Source of the DNA: CAWJJM01 sp963843275
Lineage (GTDB): Bacteria; Acidobacteriota; Thermoanaerobaculia; Multivoradales; JBCCEF01
Reading direction: 5' to 3'
Assembly (NCBI GenBank): GCA_963843275.1
Contig: CAWJJM010000010.1
Location: 248,001-312,000, forward strand
Length of the DNA: 64,000 bases
Positions 1 through 9,565 of the stretch are shown here, piece by piece. The first letter of the stretch is position 1. The number at the start of each line of letters is the position of its first letter. A program made the position numbers and the translations under genes. The notes under the pieces were generated by a model, which was given only the letters and a program-made list of their open reading frames with translations, ran no database searches and was not told the origin of the DNA.

Positions 1-930
1 GACCTCTTCACCGGCAACATCCCCTCGACCGGCGAGAGCGCCGACCTGTCCGGCTTCGACTACTGCTCCCTCCCCGCCTACCGCCCGTTCCATCTCAACC
101 CGGTGCTGGACGCGGACGACCGCAGCCAGCTCCGCAACTGGCACTCCGGCCTCGGCGGTCCCCTCGACGCCCACTGCGCCGGCGAGAACCATGGCGACGG
201 CGTGGTGCGCGGCTATATCACCATCGACGTGGTCGACGAGTGCAGCGGAGTCCAGATCGGGAGCCTGTTCAGCCCCGCCTGGGGCGGGTACTTCGCCGAG
301 GGCGGCGGCGGCAGCGGGGCCATCGCCATCGCCCAGAACCGCCTGTGGGGCGACTTCTTCGTCGTCGACGCGTTCAACAACTTCGCCCAGGGATCGGAGG
401 CGGTCAGCCTGTGGGCCGACCCCGGCCGCTTCACCGACGACCCCACCTTCACCTTCTACGGCCGCTTCAGCGGCTACGCCGGCCGCGACGAGCGCGTGCC
501 GCTGCCCAGTTGGTGGGCCACCCGGTTCGCCCAGGGGGGCGGTTTCGACGGCGGCACCAGCCTGATCGTCTGGCGTGACACCGGCGCCGCCTCGGTGGCC
601 CCGGTGACCTGCGGCAACCACCCGGCCTGGTACCCGCTGCCGGAGAGCTTCATCACCGCCCGCGACGAGGGCGCTTCCGACGCCAACCGCGTCTTCGTCG
701 GCACCGGCGGCACGCACTACTTCCGGCTGGCGACCCAGAAGGTCGCGGTGGCGGACTTCGCGCTGCCGTACAACTTCGGGCGCATCCAGCTCGGGCTCGG
801 CGACCCACCCGCCCTCAACAACCCGCGGCAGTCGTGGATGCTCACCGTCCTCGACGCCTCCGGCCGTTACAGCGTGGGGCTCAACGCCCGGGGGCTCGAC
901 GAGCTGTGTGACCGCGCGCCGTCGCTGTAG
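1..930 (+). CDS. Hypothetical protein, 5' end outside window
   Basis: The reading frame is open from the first base to the TAG at 928-930, giving 309 visible codons, so the true start lies to the left. The protein is rich in Gly, Asp, Phe and Trp and has a few scattered cysteines, which would suit a secreted beta-rich protein, but the N-terminus that would carry a signal peptide is missing. I recognise no catalytic motif, membrane segment or named family. Codon use (G/C at nearly all third positions) matches the neighbours, so I trust the frame. The gene that follows is on the same strand after a GC-rich gap of about 135 bases. Function unknown. Confidence 0.7.
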   Translation, partial: DLFTGNIPSTGESADLSGFDYCSLPAYRPFHLNPVLDADDRSQLRNWHSGLGGPLDAHCAGENHGDGVVRGYITIDVVDECSGVQIGSLFSPAWGGYFAEGGGGSGAIAIAQNRLWGDFFVVDAFNNFAQGSEAVSLWADPGRFTDDPTFTFYGRFSGYAGRDERVPLPSWWATRFAQGGGFDGGTSLIVWRDTGAASVAPVTCGNHPAWYPLPESFITARDEGASDANRVFVGTGGTHYFRLATQKVAVADFALPYNFGRIQLGLGDPPALNNPRQSWMLTVLDASGRYSVGLNARGLDELCDRAPSL

Positions 931-1065
931 GACGCGGACCGACAGCGGGCGGCCCCGGCCGCGCGCAGCGCCCGCCGCCCGGGCCGCGGCGGCGGCCGCT
1001 GCGTGCCGCGGCGCAGGCCGCCGCTCTGGCGTTCTTCCTGCATCGTCCCGCGGCGGAGCCGCCCG

Positions 1066-1614
1066 ATGACGAGCCTCGCGCAGACCGCCTTCCCCAGCCT
1101 GTCGACGGCGCGGCTGGAGCTGATCGAGACGCTGCCCTCCCACGCCGACGAGCTGTTCTCGATCTACGGTGACGCGGGGATCACGGCGCTGTACCCGCGC
1201 GACCCCTGCCGCGACCGCGACGAGTGCCGCGCTCTGCTGGGGGCGATGGTGTCGGTGAGCGGGCGCGGCGAGGGCTGGCGCTGGACGCTGCTGTGGCGCG
1301 ACGCCGGGCGGGTGGCGGGCACGGTGGGCTTCCACGCCTGGAACCACCGGCGGCGGGAAGCGCGGATCAGCTGGGAGCTGGTGCCGGCGGCGCGCGGGCT
1401 GGGCCTGGCCGCCGAGGCGGTGCGCCGCATCCTGGCGTTCGGCCGTTCCCGCATGGGGCCGCTCCGCGTCGTCGCCGAGATCCACCCCGGCAACGAGCCG
1501 TCCCTGCGCCTCGCCGAGCGCCTCGGCTTCACCGCGGCCGGCAGCACCGGCAAGCCGTGGCGCGACGCCGTCGTCCCCTTCCTCCTCTACGAGCTCCACC
1601 TGCCGGCGGGCTGA
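1066..1614 (+). CDS. GNAT-family N-acetyltransferase (RimJ/RimL-like)
   Basis: A 182-residue protein that fits the GNAT_3/RimJ-RimL type, which moves an acetyl group from acetyl-CoA to an amino group of a protein or small molecule. The opening stretch around TARLELIETLPSHAD is the usual first strand and helix of this family. The acetyl-CoA-binding motif A lies near residues 105-125 (ELVPAARGLGLAAEAVRRI, an R-G-x-G-x-A-like loop). The later NEPSLRLAERLGF segment is the typical motif B of the family. The frame is open 63 bases further upstream, but the ATG at 1066 gives a protein that starts where homologues usually start. The substrate cannot be read from the sequence. Cytoplasmic; no obvious operon partner. 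Confidence 0.85.
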   Translation: MTSLAQTAFPSLSTARLELIETLPSHADELFSIYGDAGITALYPRDPCRDRDECRALLGAMVSVSGRGEGWRWTLLWRDAGRVAGTVGFHAWNHRRREARISWELVPAARGLGLAAEAVRRILAFGRSRMGPLRVVAEIHPGNEPSLRLAERLGFTAAGSTGKPWRDAVVPFLLYELHLPAG

Positions 1615-1720
1615 CCCGGCGCTGACCCCCGTCTCGCGACGTCGTCGCCCGCGCGAGGCCGGAGGTGAAGGCCGGCGGGGCGGGCGCCCGGCCGCCCGAG
1701 GATCCGACGTGCGCCGGGTG

Positions 1721-1726
1721 TAGGCT
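1721..1726 (+). promoter_or_regulatory. Candidate -10 element of a leaderless transcript
   Basis: TAGGCT lies six bases before the GTG at 1733. Similar TAnnnT hexamers sit 4-8 bases before the start codons at 16714, 20723, 36949 and 59295, which suggests transcription beginning at or next to the start codon. No convincing -35 box is visible here. Confidence 0.45.
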
Positions 1727-1732
1727 CGGCCG

Positions 1733-2116
1733 GTGCCCGCCGCACCGCCGCGCTCGCCGGCCTACCGGCGCATCGACGCCGTCGTCCGCCGGATCCCGCG
1801 CGGCCGCGTGGCGACCTACGGCCAGGTCGCGGCCCTGGCCGGCCGGCCCGGCCAGGCCCGCCAGGTCGGCTACGCCCTGCACGCCCTGGGCGACGGCTCC
1901 GACGTTCCCTGGCACCGGGTGATCAACCATCGCGGCGAGGTCAGCCGGCGCGCCGATCCCTTCGACGAGCCGCTGCAGCGGGCGTTGCTCGAGGCCGAGG
2001 GAGTGGTCTTCGGCCCGACGGGCCGGATCGACCTGGAGCGCTTCCGCTGGGAGCCCGAGCCGCGGCCGGGCGGGGCGGCCCGGCGTGGCCGACCCCGCAT
2101 GGAGGAGATCCGATGA
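1733..2116 (+). CDS. Alkyltransferase-like protein (ATL), MGMT fold without the active cysteine
   Basis: A 127-residue protein matching the DNA-binding domain of O6-alkylguanine-DNA alkyltransferases: YRRIDAVVRRIPRGRVATYG is the helix-turn-helix entry, and QVGYALHAL the recognition helix region with the Arg-finger position nearby. The methyl-accepting motif PCHRV is replaced by PWHRV (about residues 62-66). That Cys-to-Trp change defines the ATL group, known to bind O6-alkylguanine without repairing it and to pass the lesion to nucleotide excision repair. The start is GTG, chosen because it gives the normal N-terminus and follows a -10-like box. It overlaps the next gene by ATGA. Nothing suggests it is broken: the family never has the cysteine. 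Confidence 0.9.
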   Translation: MPAAPPRSPAYRRIDAVVRRIPRGRVATYGQVAALAGRPGQARQVGYALHALGDGSDVPWHRVINHRGEVSRRADPFDEPLQRALLEAEGVVFGPTGRIDLERFRWEPEPRPGGAARRGRPRMEEIR

Positions 2117-2592
2117 ACGCACGGACGGTGCGCCCGGTGGCGACGGGGATCCTGCTGCTGCTGGCCGCGGCGGCCGGCGCCGGCGAGCCGGCGACCGCCG
2201 CGGCGCTGGCCACGGCCCACGCGGCCCGCCTGCGGGCGATGGTCGACGGCGACCTCCCCGCCCTGCGCGAGCGCCTCGCGGAGGACCTGACCTACGTCCA
2301 CTCCACCGGCCGCATCGACACCCGCGACTCCCTGCTCGCCGCCCTCGAAGGCGGCGGCCTGCGCTATCTGGCGATCGACGACCGGCAGGAGGCGCCACCG
2401 CGCCTCTACGGCGACGGAACCGTGGGCGTGATCACCGGCACGGCCCGCTTCCGGGTCCGCGCCGGCGGCGCCGAGCACCGCCCCACGCTGCGCTACACCG
2501 CCGTCTACGTCCAGCGCGACGGCCGCTGGCAGCTCGCCGCCTGGCACTCCTGCCAGGCCCCGGGGGACCCTCCCGCCGCTCCGCCCGGCTGA
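2113..2592 (+). CDS. Secreted NTF2-like (DUF4440-type) protein
   Basis: A 159-residue protein with a clear signal peptide (hydrophobic run at about residues 8-24, ending near AGAGEPA), so it is probably periplasmic. The rest resembles the SnoaL/NTF2-like fold of DUF4440 proteins: a helix with ARLRAMVDGDLPALRERLAEDLTYVHS split into short segments, then strands ending in a VYVQRDGRWQLAAWHS-type C-terminal strand, which is highly typical. Such domains bind small ligands or act as isomerase-like enzymes, but no specific role can be inferred. Its ATG overlaps the stop of the ATL gene (ATGA), so the two are probably translated from one message; a functional link is not obvious. Confidence 0.75.
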   Translation: MNARTVRPVATGILLLLAAAAGAGEPATAAALATAHAARLRAMVDGDLPALRERLAEDLTYVHSTGRIDTRDSLLAALEGGGLRYLAIDDRQEAPPRLYGDGTVGVITGTARFRVRAGGAEHRPTLRYTAVYVQRDGRWQLAAWHSCQAPGDPPAAPPG

Positions 2593-2604
2593 GGGACAGC
2601 TCCG

Positions 2605-2763
2605 CCCGACCGGCCGTCGGAGACGAGCCCCCGACGGTGCCGGGGCCGCGGGGGCGGCGCGGGACCGGGGGCGTCAGGGGCCGCGCCCGGATCTCGGAAC
2701 CTCGGCCACCCCTCCCGGTCGCGCGCGGACCCTGCCGAGTCGCCGCCCCCCCGGATCCCCCAC
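2605..2763. repeat. 159-bp direct repeat, copy 1, with a G-quadruplex-like core
   Basis: This block recurs at 2811-2970 with only about three differences, one of them a one-base indel. Each copy holds four G-tracts of three to five bases separated by short loops (about 2642-2671 in this copy), which fits the G3+N1-7 quadruplex rule. It sits between two convergent genes and does not resemble a coding sequence or a known mobile element. Confidence 0.85.
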
Positions 2764-2810
2764 GGAGCGGAGCATGTCCCGAGCGCCGCCGTTTTCGCTC
2801 TCCCCCGAAA

Positions 2811-2970
2811 CCCGACCGGCCGTCGGAGGCGAGCCCCCAAACGGTGCCGGGGCCGCGGGGGCGGCGCGGGACCGGGGGCGTCAGGGGCCGCGCCCGGATC
2901 TCGGAACCTCGGCCACCCCTCCCGGTCGCGCGCGGACCCTGCCGAGTCGCCGCCCCCCCGGATCCCCCAC
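2811..2970. repeat. 159-bp direct repeat, copy 2
   Basis: Near-identical second copy of the element at 2605-2763, offset by 206-207 bases. Its G-rich core at 2849-2878 is also found as an exact 30-bp inverted copy at 2985-3014, so the transcript of either strand could form a long stem, as expected at a bidirectional transcription end. The 47 bases between the copies are not repeated. Confidence 0.85.
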
Positions 2971-2984
2971 CGAAGCGGCGACGT

Positions 2985-3014
2985 CCCCCGGTCCCGCGCC
3001 GCCCCCGCGGCCCC
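2985..3014. repeat. Inverted partial copy of the repeat core
   Basis: This C-rich 30-bp stretch is the exact reverse complement of 2849-2878 (the G-rich core of repeat copy 2) and also pairs with the matching part of copy 1. It lies just before the end of the ABC permease gene at 3068, so it may act as part of a terminator between convergent genes. There is no T-run after it on either strand. Confidence 0.7.
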
Positions 3015-3067
3015 CACCACCCACACCCCATCGAGCCGCCGCCGGCCGCCCGGGCCCCTCCCCGTCC

Positions 3068-3931
3068 TCAGTCCTCGCCGTAGAGGATCTCCATCCGCCG
3101 CACGCGCCAGGCCGACACCGCGAGCAGCGCCAGCGCCACCACCAAGAGCCCCGGAGCCGCCAGCCAGGGGGAGGCCGGCGCGGCGAGGATGGCCAGGGGA
3201 CCCTCCGACACCGGGACCGGGGTCAGCGCACCGAGGTAGTGGATGATGCTGATCTGCTTGAGCGCCGGCGGGAGGAGGAAGTTCGCCCACTCCCAACCGT
3301 AGACCAGGAGCGCCGGCAGGACCGGGTTCTTGAACACCAGCCCGAAGGTGAGGAAGACGGCACCGTAGCCGACGCAGGCGAGGAAGGTCACCAGGAGGTA
3401 GGCGGCGAGGTGGGCGAACCCCGGCCCCTCGAGGAAGAGGCGGCGCAGCCCGACCGGATCCTGGTCGAGGAACGGCACGTAGATGAGCGCGAACGAGAGC
3501 ACCGTGGAGGCGCCGAAGAAGAGGAACGTGGCGGCCACCCCGGCGGCGTACTTGCCGGCGATGAGCAGGTCGCGGCGCACCGGGGTCAGCAGGTAGTAGT
3601 GCAGCGTCCGCCCGCGCACCTCCCGGCGCACCAGGCCGGTGAACACGGCGACGCAGCCGAAGAACAGGATCATCGCCACCAGGAAGCCGCGGTAGACGGC
3701 GGCGTAGACGAGCGTGGCGTCGCCCAGGGGCGCCCGGTGGAAGGCCTTGCCCGCGGCCCACAGGAGCATCAGCAGCACCGGGAAGGCGGCGAGGACGGCG
3801 ATCCCGACGGCGGCACGCCCGCGCAGCAGGGTCGCCAGCTCGAGGCGGAAGACCGCCGCGGCCTGGCTCCAGCGCAGGCGACGGCTACCGGGGGCGGCGA
3901 TCAGGGGGGAGCCCGGAGACGGCGCGCTCAT
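3068..3931 (-). CDS. ABC-2 type transporter permease
   Basis: A 287-residue integral membrane protein with about six hydrophobic segments. An N-terminal cytoplasmic lead (residues 1-30) runs into a first helix around residues 38-58 (GRAAVGIAVLAAFPVLLMLL), with later helices near 85-105, 135-155, 175-195, 205-225 and 250-268. The pattern fits ABC2_membrane-type permeases, and FFGCVAVFTGLVRREVRGRT shows the amphipathic loop common in this group. It is the last gene of a four-gene cluster: its ATG overlaps the stop of the upstream ATPase gene by four bases, which makes that ATPase its likely partner. Substrate unknown; export is the usual direction for ABC-2 systems. Confidence 0.85.
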   Translation of the reverse strand: MSAPSPGSPLIAAPGSRRLRWSQAAAVFRLELATLLRGRAAVGIAVLAAFPVLLMLLWAAGKAFHRAPLGDATLVYAAVYRGFLVAMILFFGCVAVFTGLVRREVRGRTLHYYLLTPVRRDLLIAGKYAAGVAATFLFFGASTVLSFALIYVPFLDQDPVGLRRLFLEGPGFAHLAAYLLVTFLACVGYGAVFLTFGLVFKNPVLPALLVYGWEWANFLLPPALKQISIIHYLGALTPVPVSEGPLAILAAPASPWLAAPGLLVVALALLAVSAWRVRRMEILYGED

Positions 3932-4950
3932 CGTTGCACCCCTTCCTCTCCGATCAGGTACTGGTAGACGGCACCGACGTCGGCGTCCGCGGGGGCGACG
4001 GCCTCCACCGCCAGCCCCTCCTCGACGACCAGGCGGTTGAGCGCCAGGTAGAGCCGGTCGGCGTCGCGGCTGCGCACCATCAAGCCGCGGCGGTCCTCGT
4101 GGAGCGCCACCTCGGTCACGTGGTCCTCGGCGAACAGGCGGGCCGCCAGCCGGGCCGGCTGCGCGCAGCGCACCAGCACCTGCAGCGGCTGCTCCTCGAC
4201 CTCCTCCCGCACCCCCTCGATGGCGCCCTCGGCGACGACGTAGCCGCCGTTGAGCAGCACCACCCGGTCGGAGATGTCGTCCACCTCGTGCAGGATGTGG
4301 CTCGACACCAGGACGTGCAACCCCTCGTCGGCCTGGTGGCGGAAGAGGTCGATCATCTCGGCCCGCGCCATCGGGTCGAGGCCGTTGAGCGGCTCGTCGA
4401 GGATGAGCACCGCCGGGCGGTGGCTGATCGCCTGCGCCAGCTTGATGCGCTGCCGCATCCCCTTGCTGTAGCCGGCGACCTTGCGCTTGGCCGCCTCGAC
4501 CAGGCCGACCCGCTCGATCGACTCCCAGGCCCGACGCTCGGCCTCCTCGCGGCGGAAGCCGTGCACGCGCAGGTAGCCGTAGACGAACCCGAACCCGGTG
4601 GCGGCGCGGGGGAAGCCGTCGTACTGGGTCGAGTAGCCGATCAGGCGGTACAGCTCCTCGGGCTGGTCGGCGGTGAGGCCCAGCACCGTCACCCGTCCCC
4701 GGTCGGGGCGCAGCAGGCCGGCCATCAGGTTCATCAGGGTCGTCTTGCCGGAGCCGTTCGGGCCCACCAGCCCGGTGATGCCCGGCGCCAGCTCCAGGTG
4801 GACGGCGTTGACGCCGAGGACCTCGCCGTAGAACTTCGACACGTCCTCGAAGACGATGTGGGGCGCGGCCGGCGCCGGGGTCGTGGCCGGCGCCGGCGGG
4901 GCGGCGGCCTCGGCGACCGGACGGGCCGCGGCGGGGCGGGCGACGCTCAT
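3928..4950 (-). CDS. ABC transporter ATP-binding protein
   Basis: A 340-residue nucleotide-binding subunit. After an Ala/Pro-rich lead of about 30 residues comes the ABC core: Walker A GPNGSGKTT near residue 63, a Q-loop GYSTQYDGFP, the signature as YSKGMRQRI, Walker B AVLILDEPLNGLDP and the H-loop VSSHILHEV. The signature lacks the canonical LSGG, using YSKGM as in the NosF/GldA/CcmA-like drug-export group. The last 100 residues form the usual accessory domain. The ATG at 4950 was chosen because it overlaps the stop of the upstream permease (ATGA); an in-frame ATG at 4998 would extend into that gene. Energises the permease encoded directly downstream. Confidence 0.92.
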   Translation of the reverse strand: MSVARPAAARPVAEAAAPPAPATTPAPAAPHIVFEDVSKFYGEVLGVNAVHLELAPGITGLVGPNGSGKTTLMNLMAGLLRPDRGRVTVLGLTADQPEELYRLIGYSTQYDGFPRAATGFGFVYGYLRVHGFRREEAERRAWESIERVGLVEAAKRKVAGYSKGMRQRIKLAQAISHRPAVLILDEPLNGLDPMARAEMIDLFRHQADEGLHVLVSSHILHEVDDISDRVVLLNGGYVVAEGAIEGVREEVEEQPLQVLVRCAQPARLAARLFAEDHVTEVALHEDRRGLMVRSRDADRLYLALNRLVVEEGLAVEAVAPADADVGAVYQYLIGEEGVQR

Positions 4951-5793
4951 CGCACCACCTCGTAGGCCTGCAGCTTGCGGTTGAGGATCAGCAGACACAG
5001 CACCACCATCGCCCCGAGCGCCGTCCAGGCCGCGAACAGCGGGATGCGGACGAGGCTGGCGTCACCGAAGAACAGGCCCTGCCAGACGCCGAGGAACAGC
5101 CGGCCCGGGCTCAGCACGTCCCCCCAGCCGGTGTCGAACAGCGCGTTGATCCATTCCGCGAGGCCACTGCCGATCAGCACCACCGCGAACAGCATGGCGG
5201 CGGCGACGATGCGCCACTTCACCCACGCCGACAGCGCCAGCGCGAGCAGCGACAGGAAGAGGATCCACACCCAGGAGCCGGCGAAGATCGCCCACGGGAC
5301 GGCGGCGTGGGCGCCCAGCCAGCCGGGCTCGAGGCCCGCCTGCAACGCCACCAGCACCAGCAGCGGCAGCCAGGTCATCGACGAGGTCAGGATCACCAGG
5401 ACCGAGAGCTTGCCGAGCACGTACTCGGCGCGCGAGAAGGGGCGGGCGAGGTACAGGGGCAGGCCGTTGTTGGCGAGATCGGGGGAGATCAGGCCGGGGC
5501 CCACCAGGGCGCCGAGCAGGAAGGAGAACGCCGCCTGGACGCGCAGCAGGACGTAGAAGAAGTTGGCGTCGATCGGGACGATGTCGGCCACGTCGAGCTC
5601 CATCGCGGCCAGCGCCGACAGGTTGTGCCGCAGGTAGATGACGACCGCCGCCACCAGCGCCGGTGCGAAGCTCAGGGCGAAGAGGCCGGTGACGATCTTG
5701 GTCGAGAAGACCTCGCGGCGGCCGTAGCGCCACAGCACCAGGAAGCGTCCGCGCCGCGGCGTCACGGCGCCGGCGTAGCGGTGGAACGAGCGG

Positions 5794-5807
<14 letters not shown>
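4947..5807 (-). CDS. ABC-2 type transporter permease
   Basis: A 286-residue membrane protein with six predicted helices, the first around residues 40-60 (VTGLFALSFAPALVAAVVIY), then near 95-115, 135-158, 170-195, 200-220 and 255-278. The topology, and the stretch GLISPDLANNGLPLYLARPF with the conserved Arg-Pro, match the ABC2_membrane_2/YfiN-like family. It lies between two ATPase genes, overlapping the upstream one by 14 bases and the downstream one by 4, so tight translational coupling is likely. It probably pairs with the ATPase at 5794-6801. Substrate unknown. Confidence 0.85.
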
Positions 5808-6801
<994 letters not shown>

Positions 6802-6925
6802 CGCTGCATCTCCGGGGATCGCCCCCACTCTACGCGTCCCGCCGGCGGTTGTTCCGCCGGCCGCAGAGCGCCACCGCCGCGGCGGACGGACCCGCCGCGG
6901 CGGTGGACCGGACGCGCCGCGGGGC

Positions 6926-9565
6926 TCAGCTCTGGCCTCCCGGCCCCTGCTCCGCCGCGGCCTGGTCGAGCACCTGGTCGAGGGCCGCCAGGCCGCCGAA
7001 GCCCGACAGCGTCCCGAAGCCGAGGCCGAAGGGGCCGCCCGGCCCGGTGCCGGCGAAGAGGATGCGGTCGGACTCGCCGTAGGCGTAGGCCACGCTCGGC
7101 TCGGCGTCGGCGGCCAGGTCGGCGAGAGCCTGCCGCTGGCTGTCGGTCAGGCTGCCGCCCTCGAGCCGCGAGAAGCCTCCCGCCAACGGCGCCAGCAGCG
7201 GGCCGACGTCCTGGTAGAAGACCGCCGAGAAGTCGGTGCGGGCGTCGCGCGGCAGCAGGTCGCGGAACTTCGCCGAACCGGTGAGCGTGGCGCCCGCCGC
7301 CCGCACCTCGAGGGTGCGGTCGAGCAGCGCCCGGCTGGGCGCGGCCAGCAGGTAGCCGTCGACGTAGAGGTAGTTCACCTCGACCCCGTGGGCCGACACC
7401 AGCCGGTAGTAGGTGCGGCCGCCGACGGTCTCGGCGCTGAGCTGCGGCGGCGTCGCGCCGTCGGCCCGGGCGGCGTCGGCCAGCCGCGCCACCGCCACCT
7501 CGACGGTGTGCTGCAGCCGGGCCGGGTCGTAGACCTCGACCACCGCCTTCCAGGCCGGCTCCGGCAGCACCGGCCCGTCGATGGCGAAGGCCACCTCGCC
7601 GCCGAGCGGCGCCGCCAGGTCCTCGCGCAGCGACAGCCCGAGCTCGCCCTCCATCGAGGCGAGGTCGGCGTCGGCACCGTCCAGGGCCAGCAGGTCGTCG
7701 ACCATCTGGGCCGGGTTCTTGACCACGAACGCGGCCGCCACGTGCGCGTCGGAGGAGATGAAGTCGAGCGCGCCCATCGGCGCCGGCGCCGCCAACCACG
7801 AGGCGATGCCGCTGCGCGGGTGGGCGAAGGTCAGCTCGGCGCTCATCACCGCCCGCTCCCCCTCGTCCCAGCGCTCCACCAGGAGCCGCTGCACGTCGCC
7901 GAGGCCGGAGGCGGTCAGCTCGGCGTCGTCCGTCCCGCCGGCGCCCATCAGCCGGGCGAGCTCGGCGGCCATCAGCCACTGCGTGCCGTCGGCGTAGGCG
8001 CGCTGCACCGCCTCGCCCAGGGGCGTGGCCGTGAAGCCGCTGCCGCCGGCGCCGCGCGCCGCGGCCACCTCGCCGAGCAGCTCCGGCGAGTTGCTGGCCA
8101 CCATCAACCCGTCGGTCACCCACATCAGCAGGTGGTCGTCGGACGCCGTGGCGGAGGCGGGATCGGAGACCAGGACGAACGGCGCCGTGCCCCCGTCGGC
8201 GGTCCGCCGCGCCAGCTCCTGCTCGAGATAGGCGCGGAACGAGTCCGGACGGTCGACCCGGGCCAGGGTCACCACACCCTGCGCCGAGCCGGTGGCGTCG
8301 AGGGTCAGCGCCACCACCACCTCGTCGCCCAGGTAGCCGCCGAAGTCGCGCAGGCGGCCGACGGCGTCGTCGATCTCGGCGGCGCCGCCGCTCCCCGCGT
8401 GGCTCGACCACCACTCGGCGAGCTGGGGGCTGGTGGCGAGGCGGTCGCGGAAGACCTGCCACGAGTCGGCCAGCGAGCTGGAGATGTTGGGCAGCGCCAC
8501 GTAGGCGACGCTCGCCGCCGGCACCAGGGGGGCGAGCTCGCTGGCGTAGCGGGTCTCGGCCGGGGCCACCCGGCGGGCGATCTCCTGCCGCAGCTCGGTC
8601 AGCTCACGGAGCAGCGCCAGGTACTTGTCGACGTTCTCGCTCCACGACACCTCGTCGGCCACCGGCACCGTCGCCAGGCTGGCCCGGCTGGTCACCTGCT
8701 GGCCGGGGTGGAGGATCGTCTCGCTGCCGCCGCGGCGGACGTGGACCTCGCCCTCGACCACCGACACCCGCGAGCCCTTGACCCCGTGGTCGACCGCGAA
8801 GATGGTGCCGGTCACCGAGACCAGCGCCTCGTCGGTGGCGACGTAGAGGTGCTTGTGGCGCGCCTTCTGGTCGGCGGCCTCGACGATGATCGCGCCGCGG
8901 TCGACGGTGATCGTGGTGCCCGCGCGGCGCTCGCGGACCGAGATCTGCGTGCGCTCGTTCAGCTCCACCCGCGAGCCGTCGTCGAGCCGCACGACCGCTC
9001 GCGAGCCCTTGCCGGTGCGCACCTGCTCGCCGGCGGCGATCGCGCTGCCGGCGGCCATCGGGGCCACCCCGCCGGCGGCGTGGGTGCCGACGGCGAGCAG
9101 GGTCCCCTGGACGTCGTCGACGTACGCCACCTGGCCGGCGAACATGCCGTCGGTGGCGAACCACCCGGCCAGCCCGACCGCCACCAGCACGGCGGCCGCG
9201 ATCGGCAGCCACAGGCGCCGGCCCAGGGGCCGGTGCACCGCCGGCGGCGGCGCCGCGGCGGCGGCGGCGCGGCCGGTGCGGGCGACCACGAGGGCACGCC
9301 GGCAGCCGACGCACTCGCGGCTGTGGTCTTCGAGCAGCAGGCGGCGCGCCGGGATCAGCTCGCCGGCCAGGTAGGCCGGGATCAGCGCCCGGTAGTCGTC
9401 GCACCCGGAGATCGACTCCACGTCGCCCGCGGGAGCGGCCGCGACGTGCGCGGCGAGCCGCTGCCACACCCGGTCGGCGGCGCGGCGCACCACCTCGGCG
9501 TCCGGAGCGTCGCTCCGCACCTCGGTGATCGCACGGTCCAGCAGTTCCTCGTTCTTGCGGCTCAT
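6926..9565 (-). CDS. Membrane FecR-domain protein with zinc-binding anti-sigma-like N-terminus
   Basis: An 879-residue protein. Residues 50-95 contain a CDDY...HSRECVGC arrangement (His-x3-Cys-x2-Cys), which is the zinc anti-sigma (ZAS) motif. A single transmembrane helix follows at about 117-137 (LWLPIAAAVLVAVGLAGWFA). Next comes a FecR domain (about residues 160-290) with repeated short strands such as VRTGKGSRAVVRLDDGSRVE. The remaining 550 or so residues are probably periplasmic; they contain no motif I can name, though the many FVV/AFAID strands suggest a DUF3352-like repeat fold. Its ATG overlaps the stop of the ECF sigma gene (ATGA), so it very likely holds that sigma factor at the membrane and responds to an outside signal. 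Confidence 0.82.
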   Translation of the reverse strand: MSRKNEELLDRAITEVRSDAPDAEVVRRAADRVWQRLAAHVAAAPAGDVESISGCDDYRALIPAYLAGELIPARRLLLEDHSRECVGCRRALVVARTGRAAAAAAPPPAVHRPLGRRLWLPIAAAVLVAVGLAGWFATDGMFAGQVAYVDDVQGTLLAVGTHAAGGVAPMAAGSAIAAGEQVRTGKGSRAVVRLDDGSRVELNERTQISVRERRAGTTITVDRGAIIVEAADQKARHKHLYVATDEALVSVTGTIFAVDHGVKGSRVSVVEGEVHVRRGGSETILHPGQQVTSRASLATVPVADEVSWSENVDKYLALLRELTELRQEIARRVAPAETRYASELAPLVPAASVAYVALPNISSSLADSWQVFRDRLATSPQLAEWWSSHAGSGGAAEIDDAVGRLRDFGGYLGDEVVVALTLDATGSAQGVVTLARVDRPDSFRAYLEQELARRTADGGTAPFVLVSDPASATASDDHLLMWVTDGLMVASNSPELLGEVAAARGAGGSGFTATPLGEAVQRAYADGTQWLMAAELARLMGAGGTDDAELTASGLGDVQRLLVERWDEGERAVMSAELTFAHPRSGIASWLAAPAPMGALDFISSDAHVAAAFVVKNPAQMVDDLLALDGADADLASMEGELGLSLREDLAAPLGGEVAFAIDGPVLPEPAWKAVVEVYDPARLQHTVEVAVARLADAARADGATPPQLSAETVGGRTYYRLVSAHGVEVNYLYVDGYLLAAPSRALLDRTLEVRAAGATLTGSAKFRDLLPRDARTDFSAVFYQDVGPLLAPLAGGFSRLEGGSLTDSQRQALADLAADAEPSVAYAYGESDRILFAGTGPGGPFGLGFGTLSGFGGLAALDQVLDQAAAEQGPGGQS

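Noticed and set aside
2593..3067. Coding frames across the direct repeats
   Set aside because: Arg/Pro/Gly-rich translation that repeats with the DNA; no start signal; disrupted by the one-base indel between copies.
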